Notes: generated by a model from the sequence alone, not told the origin. Positions 9,091 through 16,779 are shown, counted from the first letter of the stretch. The stretch is DNA of 23,488 bases from Chitinophagaceae bacterium (GCA_016703625.1 JADJBP010000003.1:1-23488), one strand, 5' to 3'. Program-made: numbers and translations.

Positions 9091-9135
9091 TTCCCCGGCA
9101 GCGGTTGCAAACCCTGCCGGCGGTTTGCATATGCC

Positions 9136-9159
9136 ATGGTTCGTGTCTTCACGAACCAT
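9136..9159. repeat. Palindromic repeat, GGTTCGT family, copy 1
   Basis: A perfect 9-bp stem, ATGGTTCGT / ACGAACCAT, encloses the loop GTCTTC. It lies 46 bases after the TonB-dependent receptor stop and could end its transcript, though it has only a short AT-rich tail. The loop is in the opposite orientation to the copy at 9907. Confidence 0.6.
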
Positions 9160-9189
9160 TTATAATTGGAAAGATCCAGTGCATGAAGA

Positions 9190-9224
9190 CACGAACCGAG
9201 GCTAAGGGAAATATTCGGTTCGTG
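9190..9224. repeat. Palindromic repeat, GGTTCGT family, copy 2
   Basis: CACGAACCGA at 9190-9199 pairs perfectly with TCGGTTCGTG at 9215-9224 across a 15-base spacer. GAAGACA flanks both arms, as in the other copies, so this is a longer version of the same element. It lies between the convergent receptor and ORF6N genes. Confidence 0.55.
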
Positions 9225-9249
9225 AAGACACTACCCGGGGCGAAAGGTT

Positions 9250-9769
9250 TTAATCATCAGGCTTAAACCCAATCCTTTTCCGGGGTGCCTGTGGCGGGTT
9301 TAACAATCGTTTCAATGCCTCAAAGATCAATTGTATATATGCATCATGTGCAATCAATTTCTTTTCCACTTTTGCATCTTCAATAAAATATCTTTATTAG
9401 TTGAAAGCATTTCCCGCATTTTAACAAAGATCTCAATTACCCTGATAATTACTTCAAGTGCCTGTTTGCTTTTTAATATACTTGCCAGCATCAATACACC
9501 ATGTTCTGTAAAAGCATATGGAAGATAGCCTCTAATTGCTGTTTTGATGGTATCGCATTTTGCGATACCATTGCTTCAACTTCCTTTGCCGTTAACCTGA
9601 ACATAAAATTAACCGGAAACCTGTCCTTGTTCCTTTTTACCTGTTCCCTTAGTCTTATTGACTGCACACCATATAATTCTGCCGATCCTATCCAGCATTA
9701 TTTTTGCTTACGGATGAAGTAAATTTTATTTACAATCAATTCGTCTACTATGCATACATATTTTGCCAT
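9250..9769 (-). CDS. ORF6N domain protein, frameshifted
   Basis: Reading across several frames on the minus strand gives a near-complete ORF6N protein of about 173 residues: MAKYVCIVDELIVNKIYFIR at the start (ATG at 9769), IMLD, AELYGVQ-like, RLREQVKRNKDRFPVNFMFR, MVSQNAIPSKQQL, then LPYAFTEHGVLMLASILKSK, VIIRVIEIFVKMREMLSTN and a coiled C-terminus LIAHDAYIQLIFEALKRLLN ending FKPDD. The N-terminal KIYFIR..K.MLD and FTEHGVLML motifs are diagnostic. ORF6N is a DNA-binding domain described from phages and large DNA viruses and often found in bacterial mobile regions; a role in DNA binding is inferred. At least six indels are needed, so no single frame shows it. It is convergent with the TonB-dependent receptor and surrounded by hairpin repeats, a sign of accessory DNA. 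Confidence 0.86.
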
Positions 9770-10010
9770 GATCGATTATAGAATTCCAAAATAAATTATT
9801 CAACATGGAAATCCTTTGTTCCTTGCTGAGGAAAACATCAGTTATATACGGGAAAATCAACAATGATTTGAGATGAATTTTTTAGAGCTTTTATTATCGG
9901 ATAATTTCGGTTCGTGAAGAAACGAACCGAGGTAAAGAGAAACACGAACACTTGCGCCAAACACTTGCGCCAGTTGGGAAATAAAAATTATCTTGCCTGA
10001 AATAATCTTT
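9770..10010. other. Intergenic region with a hairpin and tandem 12-mers
   Basis: This region separates the divergent ORF6N and TonB-C genes. It holds the hairpin at 9907-9930 and a tandem of ACACTTGCGCCA (9948-9959 and 9961-9972) followed by GTTGG. The same GCGCCAGTTGG word recurs at 10784, 11108 and 11782. No coding sequence is supported. Confidence 0.5.
9907..9930. repeat. Palindromic repeat, GGTTCGT family, copy 3
   Basis: TCGGTTCGT at 9907-9915 pairs with ACGAACCGA at 9922-9930 with GAAGAA as loop. The following GAGGTAAAGAGAAA resembles GAGGCTAAGGGAAA after the arm at 9190, so homology extends beyond the stem. Confidence 0.58.
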
Positions 10011-10689
10011 ATGTCCTTATATTATGTGCTCATCCCTTTTTGTTTGCTTTCTGTATTAATATTGCCTGCACAGGTTACACCAGCCCCAAAACCTGACACC
10101 GTTTTAGCAGATGGGAGGATTTTTACCAGTGTTGAAGTTGAAGCTGGTTTCCCTGGTGGAGAATCAGCATGGAGAAAGTATCTGCAAAAAAACTTAAACC
10201 CAAATGTTCCGACAGATAATGGTGCTCCTATTGGCAGGTACGCTGTCGTAGCAAAGTTTTGCAATAACCCCCGATGGCAGTTTATCAGACATTTCGATGG
10301 AGACCAATTTTGGTTACGGCATGGAAACAAGTAAAGCGGATCATCCAAAATCGGGTACCTGGAGCCCGGCCATCAAAGATGGCAAGCCGATCAAAGCATA
10401 CCGCCGGCAACCGGTTACATTCCAGTTAGAAGTAGATGGAGTTGAAATAACTTCTGATATTCCTTTCACAATTTTTACGGGAACAGATAATATTATTAAT
10501 GTTAATATCAGGCGTGTAAAAAACAACAACTTAACCCTTGCCATTTCAAAAGGCACTATTACCCAAACGGAAGATGGCCGTTTTATTGCCCGTGTTAATG
10601 AACCCGGCCGTGTTACTATTACAGTTAATAATAAAAAAAATAATAGCGAACTGGGTATTGCCAGTTTTGAAGTAAAGGCAAAAAAATAA
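10011..10689 (+). CDS. Secreted protein with TonB C-terminal-like domain followed by GldM-like domain, frameshifted
   Basis: The start at 10011 gives a signal peptide, MSLYYVLIPFCLLSVLILPA. Residues 40-140 form a TonB_C-like domain: VEVEAGFPGGESAWRKYLQK, NVPTDNGAPIGRYAVVAKF, then in repaired frame CITPDGSLSDISMETNFGYG and KSGTWSPAIKDGKPIKAYRR with QPVTFQLE, the classic ending of energy-transducer TonB domains. Residues 145-225 (IPFTIFTGTDNIINVNIRRV, LTLAISKGTITQTEDGRFIA, GRVTITVNNKK, GIASFEVKAKK) match the Ig-like GldM second/third-domain pattern of type IX secretion proteins. The two breaks lie near 10262 (extra A) and 10330 (missing GA and A). There is no long proline-rich linker or membrane anchor beyond the signal, so it is unlikely to be a functional energy transducer; it may be a soluble periplasmic or surface protein. 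Confidence 0.75.
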
Positions 10690-10736
10690 CACACAGTCTC
10701 AATATTTGTTTTTCAAAACCGGACACAGTCCGGCAG

Positions 10737-10758
10737 ACCTGCCTGCCGGCAGGTAGGT
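10737..10758. repeat. CTGCCGGCAG palindrome
   Basis: ACCTGCCTGCC is followed directly by its reverse complement with one mismatch. Similar CTGCCGGCAGG palindromes occur at about 16924-16940 and within 21797-21819. They look like short REP-type intergenic repeats. This one is 48 bases after the TonB-C/GldM-like gene. Confidence 0.5.
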
Positions 10759-10783
10759 TTAATAGGCAGCTAGTGATCATTCA

Positions 10784-10863
10784 GAACACTTGCGCCAGTT
10801 GGGGCCTGCTTGCGGAATTGAATCGGTAACAAGTGATGCTGCGGAACACTTACACCAGATTGG
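10784..10863. repeat. Two tandem copies of the GAACACTTGCGCCAGTTGG repeat
   Basis: GAACACTTGCGCCAGTTGG at 10784-10802 recurs in weaker form at 10844-10863 (GAACACTTACACCAGATTGG). The preceding bases TAGTGATCATTCA and AAGTGATGCTGCG are also related, so the unit is about 60 bp and duplicated in tandem directly before the first MITE-like element. Confidence 0.5.
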
Positions 10864-10872
10864 CTTTAAAAT

Positions 10873-11040
10873 ATTTCACCCCTTCGGGGTTATAATACTA
10901 TCATCATTTTTATTCTAAAAAATAACATCCCTTCGGGATTAAAAGGAACAAAGCCTGAAATAAAAGGAGCAAAGCCTGAAAGGCTGATTTTATTATAGAA
11001 ATTTACATACGAGAATACAGAACCCTGAAAGGGTGAAATT
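10873..11040. mobile_element. MITE-like element, copy 1 (~168 bp)
   Basis: The element starts ATTTCACCCCTTCGGGGTT and ends AACCCTGAAAGGGTGAAAT, so its ends are imperfect inverted repeats of about 19 bp, and each end also folds by itself (CCCCTTCGGGG; CCCTGAAAGGG). Inside are further small hairpins: CATCCCTTCGGGAT and GCCTGAAAGGC. A second copy at 11837-12006 is nearly identical. It encodes no protein. The structure fits a miniature inverted-repeat element or a complex REP; no target duplication could be defined. Confidence 0.6.
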
Positions 11041-11072
11041 GGAAATATTCAAGTCAGAAAAATATTCTCTTT

Positions 11073-11099
11073 GCCATTGAATGTGAGACCAGATGGCGG
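11073..11099. repeat. GAGACCAG palindromic repeat, direct copy
   Basis: GCCATTGAATGTGAGACCAG then ATGGCGG. It follows the MITE-like copy 1 by about 32 bases, with the connecting sequence (AAATATTCAAGTCAG and the bases after it) conserved behind copy 2 as well. Confidence 0.6.
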
Positions 11100-11176
11100 G
11101 GAATGCTGGTGCGCCAGTTGGCTTACGGGTTAATGGGAACACCTAAGGCGGCGAAAAAACCGCCGGTTGGGGCATT

Positions 11177-11699
11177 TTAGTTTCCGGGCAAATTAAGAAA
11201 CATTAGATGGTTCAGATTATAGGTTGTGTCAGTGACATAAAACTTATGGCTTCCTATAATTGTAAACCCGCTTTAGATAAAAATCAATTGCCCTGGTATT
11301 CCCTATCCAGGTGTATAACCATATACCCGATTGTTTATTATTTACTGCCAGCCTGATATTGAAATTCATAAGCTCAAGACCCAGTTTCAAACCGTAAAAT
11401 TCTTTGAGTAAATAGATCCGGTCCAGCTTGGTTACATTTTCTGCCACGATGCCCGGCTCCTTCGCATTTAATATTATTTTTGAAAAACCAACCGGGTTCC
11501 CGTTGTAACTGATCATGTGGTAAATATTATCCGGATCATCAAGTTCTTCCTTAATGGCATGATCATTATAATTCTTCTCCAGGTACTCATTCAGATTTTC
11601 TGCAGAAGTGCTGTCCCGGTGAGCTTCTGCTACCGCTATTTTCCCAATGGCAACGATCGGCCGGTGATCTTCTGCCGTTGCCCTTTTAACTGAGATCAT
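11177..11699 (-). CDS. GNAT-family N-acetyltransferase
   Basis: The protein starts MISVKRATAEDHRPIVAIGK and has the GNAT fold order: beta1-alpha1, then the central strands YHMISYNGNPVGFSKIIL, the DRIYLLKEFYGLKLGLELMN segment corresponding to the acetyl-CoA pyrophosphate loop region (a Y-x-G-x-K-L-G variant of R/Q-x-x-G-x-G/A), and WIGNTRAIDFYLK for motif B. A missing base near 11263 breaks the end; in the repaired frame it continues GFTIIGSHKFYVTDTTYNLN and stops at 11177, giving about 174 residues, normal for the family. Substrate is unknown. It sits alone between two nearly identical MITE-like repeats, a setting that suggests it is accessory cargo or a site of local duplication. Confidence 0.87.
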
Positions 11700-11781
11700 C
11701 TGAAATATTTGTTATTATAAAGTAGTAATAAAGGTAAAGACTTATAAGGTTTTGGCAAAAGAGCAGGAGGCGATATATGCT

Positions 11782-11796
11782 GGTGCGCCAGTTTGG
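11782..11796. repeat. GGTGCGCCAGTT repeat, single copy
   Basis: TGGTGCGCCAGTTTG here and TGGTGCGCCAGTTG at 11107 share the following GGnTTnCGGnTnAATnnGGAAC context. It belongs to the same word family as 9961 and 10784 and sits before the second MITE-like copy. Confidence 0.45.
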
Positions 11797-11836
11797 TTTG
11801 CGGATGAATTAGGAACATCATCAGCTGCAAAAGAGA

Positions 11837-12006
11837 ATTTCACCCCTTCGGGGTTTTAATACTATCAGCTCTTTTATACTATATTAATAACATCCTTTCG
11901 GGATTAAAAGGAACAAAGCCTGAAATAAAGGGAACAAAGCCTGAAAGGCTGATTTTATTATAGAAATTTACATACAGAGAATACAGAACCCTGAAAGGGT
12001 GAAATT
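11837..12006. mobile_element. MITE-like element, copy 2 (~170 bp)
   Basis: Same orientation and almost same sequence as the copy at 10873-11040, beginning ATTTCACCCCTTCGGGGTT and ending AACCCTGAAAGGGTGAAATT. Differences are mostly one-base changes and small indels. Homology continues to the right through the GAGACCAG repeat at 12038-12064. Together the two copies bracket the acetyltransferase as ~240-bp direct repeats about 965 bp apart. Confidence 0.6.
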
Positions 12007-12037
12007 AGAAATATTCAAGTCAGAAAATATTCTCTTT

Positions 12038-12127
12038 GCCATTGATCGTGAGACCAGATGGCGGCGTATAAAACATTATGGTAAGTAATCAACGTTCATA
12101 GCCATTGGTCGGGAGACCAGACGGCGG
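12038..12127. repeat. Two direct copies of the GAGACCAG palindromic repeat
   Basis: Copy one (12038-12064) reads GCCATTGATCGTGAGACCAG then ATGGCGG; copy two (12101-12127) reads GCCATTGGTCGGGAGACCAG then ACGGCGG. Copy two lies immediately before, and may have replaced the start of, the following coding fragment. Confidence 0.6.
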
Positions 12128-12500
12128 CACAAAAACTTTATATATAAATGACGCAATAGTACAGAATAGAATAATACTAAGTAATCTATTTCCCGGCACC
12201 TGGAATTTGAGCTATTCTGGGGTGGATTCGCAAGGAGCAGATATTCAGGGACAGGAAGAAGTCGAAATAAAAGAAGGGTATAAATATTTTGCAAAAAGCC
12301 CCAGCGAGACTACTTTCACACACAGATTTAATTTAGAGGATATTCAAATAAATAATCGAGAAATTATTTTTACTAAAATAAGCGTTGAGGGCGAAAAACG
12401 TGTAGCACCCTCAGTATTACAAGTAATGAAAATGGGACAAAGTTATGAGGGTATTGAAATGGGAGGGTCCATAAAAGTTTATTATTCTAAAGTTAATTAA
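12105..12500 (+). pseudogene. C-terminal part of an unrecognised protein, start missing
   Basis: The frame from about 12130 to the stop at 12500 has clear coding character: LYINDAIVQNRIILSNLFPG, LSYSGVDSQGADIQGQEEVE, YKYFAKSPSETTFTHRFNLE and QVMKMGQSYEGIEMGGSIKV. The alternating hydrophobic pattern suggests a beta-rich domain of roughly 120 residues. I do not recognise a family. There is no ATG near the beginning; the only early start codon is a TTG inside the GAGACCAG repeat, whose translation (VGRPDGGT) cannot be native. The 5' end is therefore probably lost at the repeat boundary or hidden by an indel. It precedes another truncated gene by 92 bases on the same strand. Confidence 0.5.
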
Positions 12501-12592
12501 ACATACAAATAATGAAATGCCATATGCAGTTGTCCGTTGTGACATGACCCGAGGCAGATCAAATTATGGTTACTTTTATTTAAATGTTACCA

Positions 12593-12691
12593 ATGAAACT
12601 GTATTTTATCTTTTTATTTTTTTGCCCAATTTTGGTTAAGGCCCAAAAAAATGAGGATACTAAAATCATTGTCACACTTAATGTGTATTAG
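12593..12691 (+). pseudogene. N-terminus of a secreted protein interrupted by the IS element
   Basis: ATG at 12593 opens a clean signal peptide, MKLYFIFLFFCPILVKAQ, followed by KNEDTKIIVTLN. The DTKIIVT beginning after the signal is a pattern I associate with small periplasmic Bacteroidota proteins of unknown function. After VY the frame meets TAG at 12689-12691, which is the first triplet of the IS inverted repeat. The remaining gene is not found on the far side of the IS in this orientation: the DNA beyond 13886 encodes another gene on the opposite strand. Confidence 0.6.
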
Positions 12692-13886
12692 TTAGGACTT
12701 AATCTGACAGTTGCGATTTTCTTTTTTAGTTTAACATGGGAAACGGATTAAATTTTTAAGCAGCTGGACTGGCTTGGTCTAGCAGTTTTTGTTTTGCTAA
12801 AGGTAATGATTCCGTAAATGTTTGCATAGGTGTCTTTCCATAACAATACCTGCCGCTATGGGGTCGCTCCTGATTGTAGTACCTTATCCAGTCATCCAGG
12901 TCATTCTGTAGGTCATCCAAAGTGTCGTAGATTTTCTTTCTAAAAGCAATAGCGTAAAACTCTTCCTGGATAGTTCTGTGGAATCGTTCGCAGATTCCAT
13001 TACTTTGAGGATGGCGGACCTTTGTGCGGCTGTGATCAATGCCTTCAATAGTTAGATACAACTGGTAATCGTGGCCGTATTCAAGCTTTCCATTGTACTC
13101 GGTTCCACGATCTGTTAGCATGCGAAGCACAGGTATCTGTTGCTCGTCAAAAAATGGCAATACCCTATCGTTGAGCGCATCTGCAGCTGTGATGGCAAGC
13201 TTGCGGTCATAGAGTTTTGCAAACGCTACACGTGTGTAAGTGTCAATAATAGTTTGCTGATAAATTCGGCCTACTCCCTTGATATTGCCCACGTAGTAAG
13301 TATCCTGGGCTACCAGGTAACCAGGATGTTCAGTTTCAATTTCACCAAAAGCTTCTTGCTCTTCTTTCTTCCTTTCCAAAGCCATGACCTGCGCTTCAGT
13401 AAGAATAATACCTTCTGAGGCCACAATGGTTTCTAAGGCAATTAAACGCTTCTTAAAGGTTTCTAATCCATGCCTTTGCCAGATGCTGCGGATGCCACCA
13501 CCACTCACAAATACACCTTGCTTTCTTAGTTCATTACTCAAGCGATGTTGACCCCATGCGGGCTGGTCGGTAGCAAACTTTACTACCGCTGTTTCAACTG
13601 CTTCATCTACTCTGTTTTTGGGATTGGGTTTACTGCGGCTGATTTCAAACAGGGCTTTTTCGCCACCGGTATCGTACAAGTCTTTTATCCTGTAGAAACT
13701 ATCCCGGCTGTATCCCATCAATTTACACGCTTTGGATACATTTCCTAAATGCTCAGCTAAATTGAGCAATCCTAATTTGGTTTTGATTAATTTAGATTCT
13801 TGATTCATAATCTGACTTTTTGGGGTTAAATAATAAAGTGTCGTTACCTTAAAATTAATCCCAATTGTCAGATTAAGTCTTGACTA
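12689..13886 (-). mobile_element. Complete IS481-family insertion sequence, ~1198 bp
   Basis: A single transposase gene is flanked by 25-bp inverted repeats, 12689-12713 (TAGTTAGGACTTAATCTGAC, then AGTTG) and 13862-13886 (complement TAGTCAAGACTTAATCTGAC, then AATTG), with three mismatches. Size and one-gene layout fit IS481. A flanking target duplication is not obvious: a TAGTT occurs at both ends but at different offset relative to the repeats, so the precise tips could be 2-3 bases inside what I give. Confidence 0.87.
12756..13808 (-). CDS. IS481-family transposase
   Basis: This 350-residue protein is intact. The N-terminal 60 residues form a helix-turn-helix (VSKACKLMGYSRDSFYRIKD), followed by a second helical DNA-binding part (PAWGQHRLSNELRKQGVFVS) and an rve/DDE integrase core. 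The catalytic acidic residues are visible as D169 in LVAQDTYYVG, D233 in RMLTDRGTEYNG and E274 in HPQSNGICERFHRTIQEEFY. The C-terminus has the typical WIRYYNQERPHSGRYCYGKT. It catalyses cut-and-paste or copy transposition of its own element in the cytoplasm. All its key residues are present, so it should be active. That it is unbroken while its neighbours are full of indels may mean the element is multi-copy and its consensus better corrected. Confidence 0.96.
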   Translation of the reverse strand: MNQESKLIKTKLGLLNLAEHLGNVSKACKLMGYSRDSFYRIKDLYDTGGEKALFEISRSKPNPKNRVDEAVETAVVKFATDQPAWGQHRLSNELRKQGVFVSGGGIRSIWQRHGLETFKKRLIALETIVASEGIILTEAQVMALERKKEEQEAFGEIETEHPGYLVAQDTYYVGNIKGVGRIYQQTIIDTYTRVAFAKLYDRKLAITAADALNDRVLPFFDEQQIPVLRMLTDRGTEYNGKLEYGHDYQLYLTIEGIDHSRTKVRHPQSNGICERFHRTIQEEFYAIAFRKKIYDTLDDLQNDLDDWIRYYNQERPHSGRYCYGKTPMQTFTESLPLAKQKLLDQASPAA

Positions 13887-14813
13887 GTTCAATCGAAGTA
13901 TTTTATACTCTTCATGAGCTCTTTTATTAAGACCAGAAATCCTTGATTTATTAATATTCAATTTTTCAAAACTCCTCCAATGATTTTGTTGCTACAAAAA
14001 ATCAAAAATTTGAATCCCACTTAAATTAATTTTCTCTGTGCCAATAAAATAATCAATCATTGGTTCATTCTTAAACCTAATTGCCTTTTTTACTTTCAAT
14101 TTTAGTTCTTCTTGCTTAATTATTTCAGTACCACCTTCTACATTTGAAGAACGAACAATTGCTTCGTTATAAACCATCAATGTATTTGAAATCCCTTTTA
14201 ATTCTTCTATTTGATCTTCGAGATTTTTTAATTTAATATCTGTAGTTTTTCTACTGAGAAAATCGGCAAATAGACCCGCCCACTGCTCCTTTAACCAATT
14301 TGTAATATCATCAAAATTTTCAAACCCTCTAACAAAATTGTTAATTCTCTGGGAAATTATTTCATCCAATAATTTAAAAATATTTTTATTATCAACATGA
14401 GCATAAGTTATTGATTCATTATCCCTATTCTTTTGAAAGTTTCGTATTCAGCATAAACACCCTTTTCTACAAAAAAAAAAATAGAATTCTTTTATCCCTT
14501 GCTTTTATGTATTCTTTTTAGTAATTGAATTATAATAATCATATACTTTGTCAATATGCTCAATTTCCTTAGGTGTTCCATCAGATGATGCAACACTCCC
14601 ATACTTGCCTCCAATAATCAATATTAATATATGACAGCTATCAATTTCTGCATAACAAGATTCATCAAGAGGTTGATCGTGATGAAATGGTATATCCCCC
14701 GATTCAAACAAAACTGATTCATACCCCATTAATTTAATAAAGGACTCAATATGTCTCCTAATGTGTTTTAAGTCATAGTAAGTTGAACTTACAAATACTC
14801 TTGGTTTTGCCAT
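13884..14813 (-). CDS. DUF4062 domain protein, frameshifted, end abutting IS
   Basis: The start MAKPRVFVSSTYYDLKHIRR followed by IESFIKLMGYESVLFESGDI, DESCYAEIDSCHILILIIGG and KYGS is diagnostic of DUF4062, a Rossmann/TIR-like fold domain often attached to NTPases in bacterial conflict proteins. After DYYNSITKK a base is wrong near 14517 and the protein goes on in other frames: YIKARDKRIP, VEKGVYAEYETF, SITYAHVDNKNIFKLLDEII, then a helical region WLKEQWAGLFADFLSRKTTD, LEDQIEELKGISNTLMVYNE, and after another break near 13990 KLNINKSRISGLNKRAHEEY and KILRLN. About 310 residues, one domain plus a helical C-terminus, with no NTPase. The TAG stop at 13884-13886 belongs to the IS end, so the native C-terminus may have been slightly longer. 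Function unknown; a defence role is only a possibility. Confidence 0.82.
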
Positions 14814-14827
14814 TACTATAAAATTTA

Positions 14828-14856
14828 AATAGCCAGCTAAAATTTAGCTGGCTATT
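14828..14856 (-). terminator. Intrinsic terminator hairpin after dnaK
   Basis: AATAGCCAGCTAAA pairs perfectly with TTTAGCTGGCTATT with almost no loop. On the minus strand it begins 13 bases after the dnaK stop and is followed by an AT-rich TTTAAATTTTAT tail, and it ends 15 bases before the DUF4062 start. It therefore separates the two transcripts. Confidence 0.7.
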
Positions 14857-14868
14857 ATTATAATTCTT

Positions 14869-16779
14869 TTACTTCACTTCCTCAAAAGGCACATCCTCCA
14901 CTTTACTTTCCGCGGCACCGGGTTGAGGCTCCGCTTCTGCATGTCCATTGCCACCTGGTGCCTGTCCGCCGGGCTGCTCCTGTGTTGCCTTATACATATC
15001 TTCACTCGCTGCGGTCCAGGCTGCATTCAGTTCGGTAACTGTTGCATCTATCTGGGCAAGGTCCTGTGCTTTGTGGGCTTCCTTTACTTTGGCCAGGGCC
15101 GTTTCAATGGTCGCTTTTTTATCGGCAGGTATCTTTTCACCGTATTCCTTCAGTTGTTTTTCTGTCTGGAAGATCAGGCTGTCGGCGCCGTTTATCTTTT
15201 CTACTTTTTCTTTTTCTTTTTTATCGCTTTCTTCATTGGCTTTTGCATCGTTCTTCATCTTTTCAATTTCTTCCTTGCTTAAGCCGCTGCCGCTTTCAAT
15301 GCGTATCTTTTGTTCTTTGCCGGTGCCTTTGTCCTTTGCCGTTACGTGCAGGATACCATTGGCATCAATGTCAAAGATAACTTCTACCTGTGGTACACCA
15401 CGTGGTGCAGGCGGTATGCCATCGAGATTGAACATACCCAGGCTCTTGTTCTGGCTGCTCATGGGGCGCTCGCCCTGCAATACATGTATCTGTACACCGG
15501 GCTGGTTATCGCTGGCGGTTGAGAATATCTCTGATTTTTGGTTGGATGGTGGTGTTGCTGTCGATCAGCCTGGTCATTACACCGCCCATGGTTTCAATAC
15601 CTAAAGAAAGCGGGGTAACATCCAGCAACAATACATCCTTGATATCGCCGCTCAATACCGCACCCTGTATGGCTGCGCCAATGGCTACCACCTCATCGGG
15701 GTTTACACCACGGTTTGGTTTTTACCAAAGAATTTTTCAACCAGTTCAGTACTTTGGGGATACGGCTGCTGCCACCCACCATGATCACTTCTTCAATATC
15801 CGATGCGCTCATGCCGGCATCTTTCAGTGCCTGTTCGCATGGCTTTAAGCAACGTTCAAATAATTTATCGGCCAGCGCTTCAAATTTTGCACGGGTCAGT
15901 TTTTTAACCAGGTGCTTGGGCACGCCATCCACTGCGGTTACATAAGGCAGGTTTATTTCTGTTTCGGTTGAAGAGGAAAGCTCAACCTTTGCTTTTTCTG
16001 CGGCTTCTTTTAAACGCTGCAGGGCCATCGGGTCCTTGCGAAGATCAATGGCTTCATCGGCTTTAAACTCGTCGGCAAGCCAGTCCATGATATGTTTGTC
16101 AAAATCATCACCACCTAAGTGTGTATCTCCATTGGTTGATTTTACTTCAAACACGCCATCTCCCAGTTCCAGAACCGAGATATCGAACGTACCTCCCCCA
16201 AGGTCAAACACGGCAATTTTATGGTCTTTGCCGCCTTTATCCAGGCCATAAGCCAGGGCGGCGGCTGTTGGTTCGTTTACCACGCGGCGTACATTGAGGC
16301 CTTGCAATTTCCCCGGCTTCCTTTGTTGCCTGGCGCTGAGCATCGTTAAAGTAAGCAGGCACGGTAATTACCGCATCGGTTACTTCTGCACCCAGGTAAT
16401 CTTCGGCAGTTTTCTTCATTTTCTGCAGCACCATGGCACTGATCTCCTGTGGCGTATATTGCCTGCCATCTATGTCAATACGAACCGTATTATTGTCACC
16501 TTTCACTACTTTATAGCTCCAATGGCTTATTTCTTCGGTTACTTCATCAAACCTGCGGCCCATAAAACGCTTTACGCTGCTGATGGTGTTGTGGCTGTTG
16601 GTAATGGCCTGGCGTTTGGCAGGATCGCCCACTTTACGCTCGCCATTTTTAAGAAAAGCCACTACCGACGGGGTTGTACGGCGGCCTTCTTCATTGGCAA
16701 TTACTACAGGTTCGTTGCCTTCCATTACAGAAACGCAACTGTTTGTTGTTCCGAGGTCAATTCCTATTATCTTTCCCAT
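14869..16779 (-). CDS. dnaK: Hsp70 chaperone DnaK, frameshifted
   Basis: DnaK is the ATP-dependent cytoplasmic Hsp70 chaperone. The start is MGKIIGIDLGTTNSCVSVME with phosphate-1 motif; longer readings upstream of 16779 are not native. Next are TPSVVAFLKNGERKVGDPAK, DAVITVPAYFNDAQRQATK, NEPTAAALAYGLDKGG, the phosphate-2 motif IAVFDLGGGTFDISVLE, STNGDTHLGGDDFD, VIMVGGSSRIPK (adenosine motif), AIGAAIQGAVLSGD, VLLLDVTPLSLGIETMGGVM, and the substrate-binding part with GIPPAPRGVPQVEVIFDIDA and NGILHVTAKDKGTGK. The C-terminus is a helical lid and a G/A/Q/P-rich linker ending VEDVPFEEVK. About 636 residues is normal for Bacteroidota. Frame breaks lie near 16300, 15760, 15720 and 15525, all explained by single-base changes. 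An essential gene broken four times argues for sequencing error. No grpE or dnaJ is adjacent. Confidence 0.97.

Noticed and set aside
9547..9571. Perfect ATGGTATCGCA-TTT-TGCGATACCAT palindrome
   Set aside because: It is inside the ORF6N gene and encodes the conserved MVSQNAIPSK segment, so the symmetry is probably a coincidence of codons.
11147..11164. GGCGG/CCGCC hairpin with T6 loop downstream of the acetyltransferase as terminator
   Set aside because: The T-run is in the loop and not behind the stem, so it lacks the layout of an intrinsic terminator.
10784..12127. Possible CRISPR array because of many short repeats
   Set aside because: Repeats are irregular in spacing, hairpin-like and of several kinds, with no uniform spacers and no cas genes.
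14923..15604. Long plus-strand ORFs opposite dnaK (up to 218 codons), and others at 16294-16914
   Set aside because: They are antisense shadows of a well-conserved gene and have no motif or sensible composition of their own.
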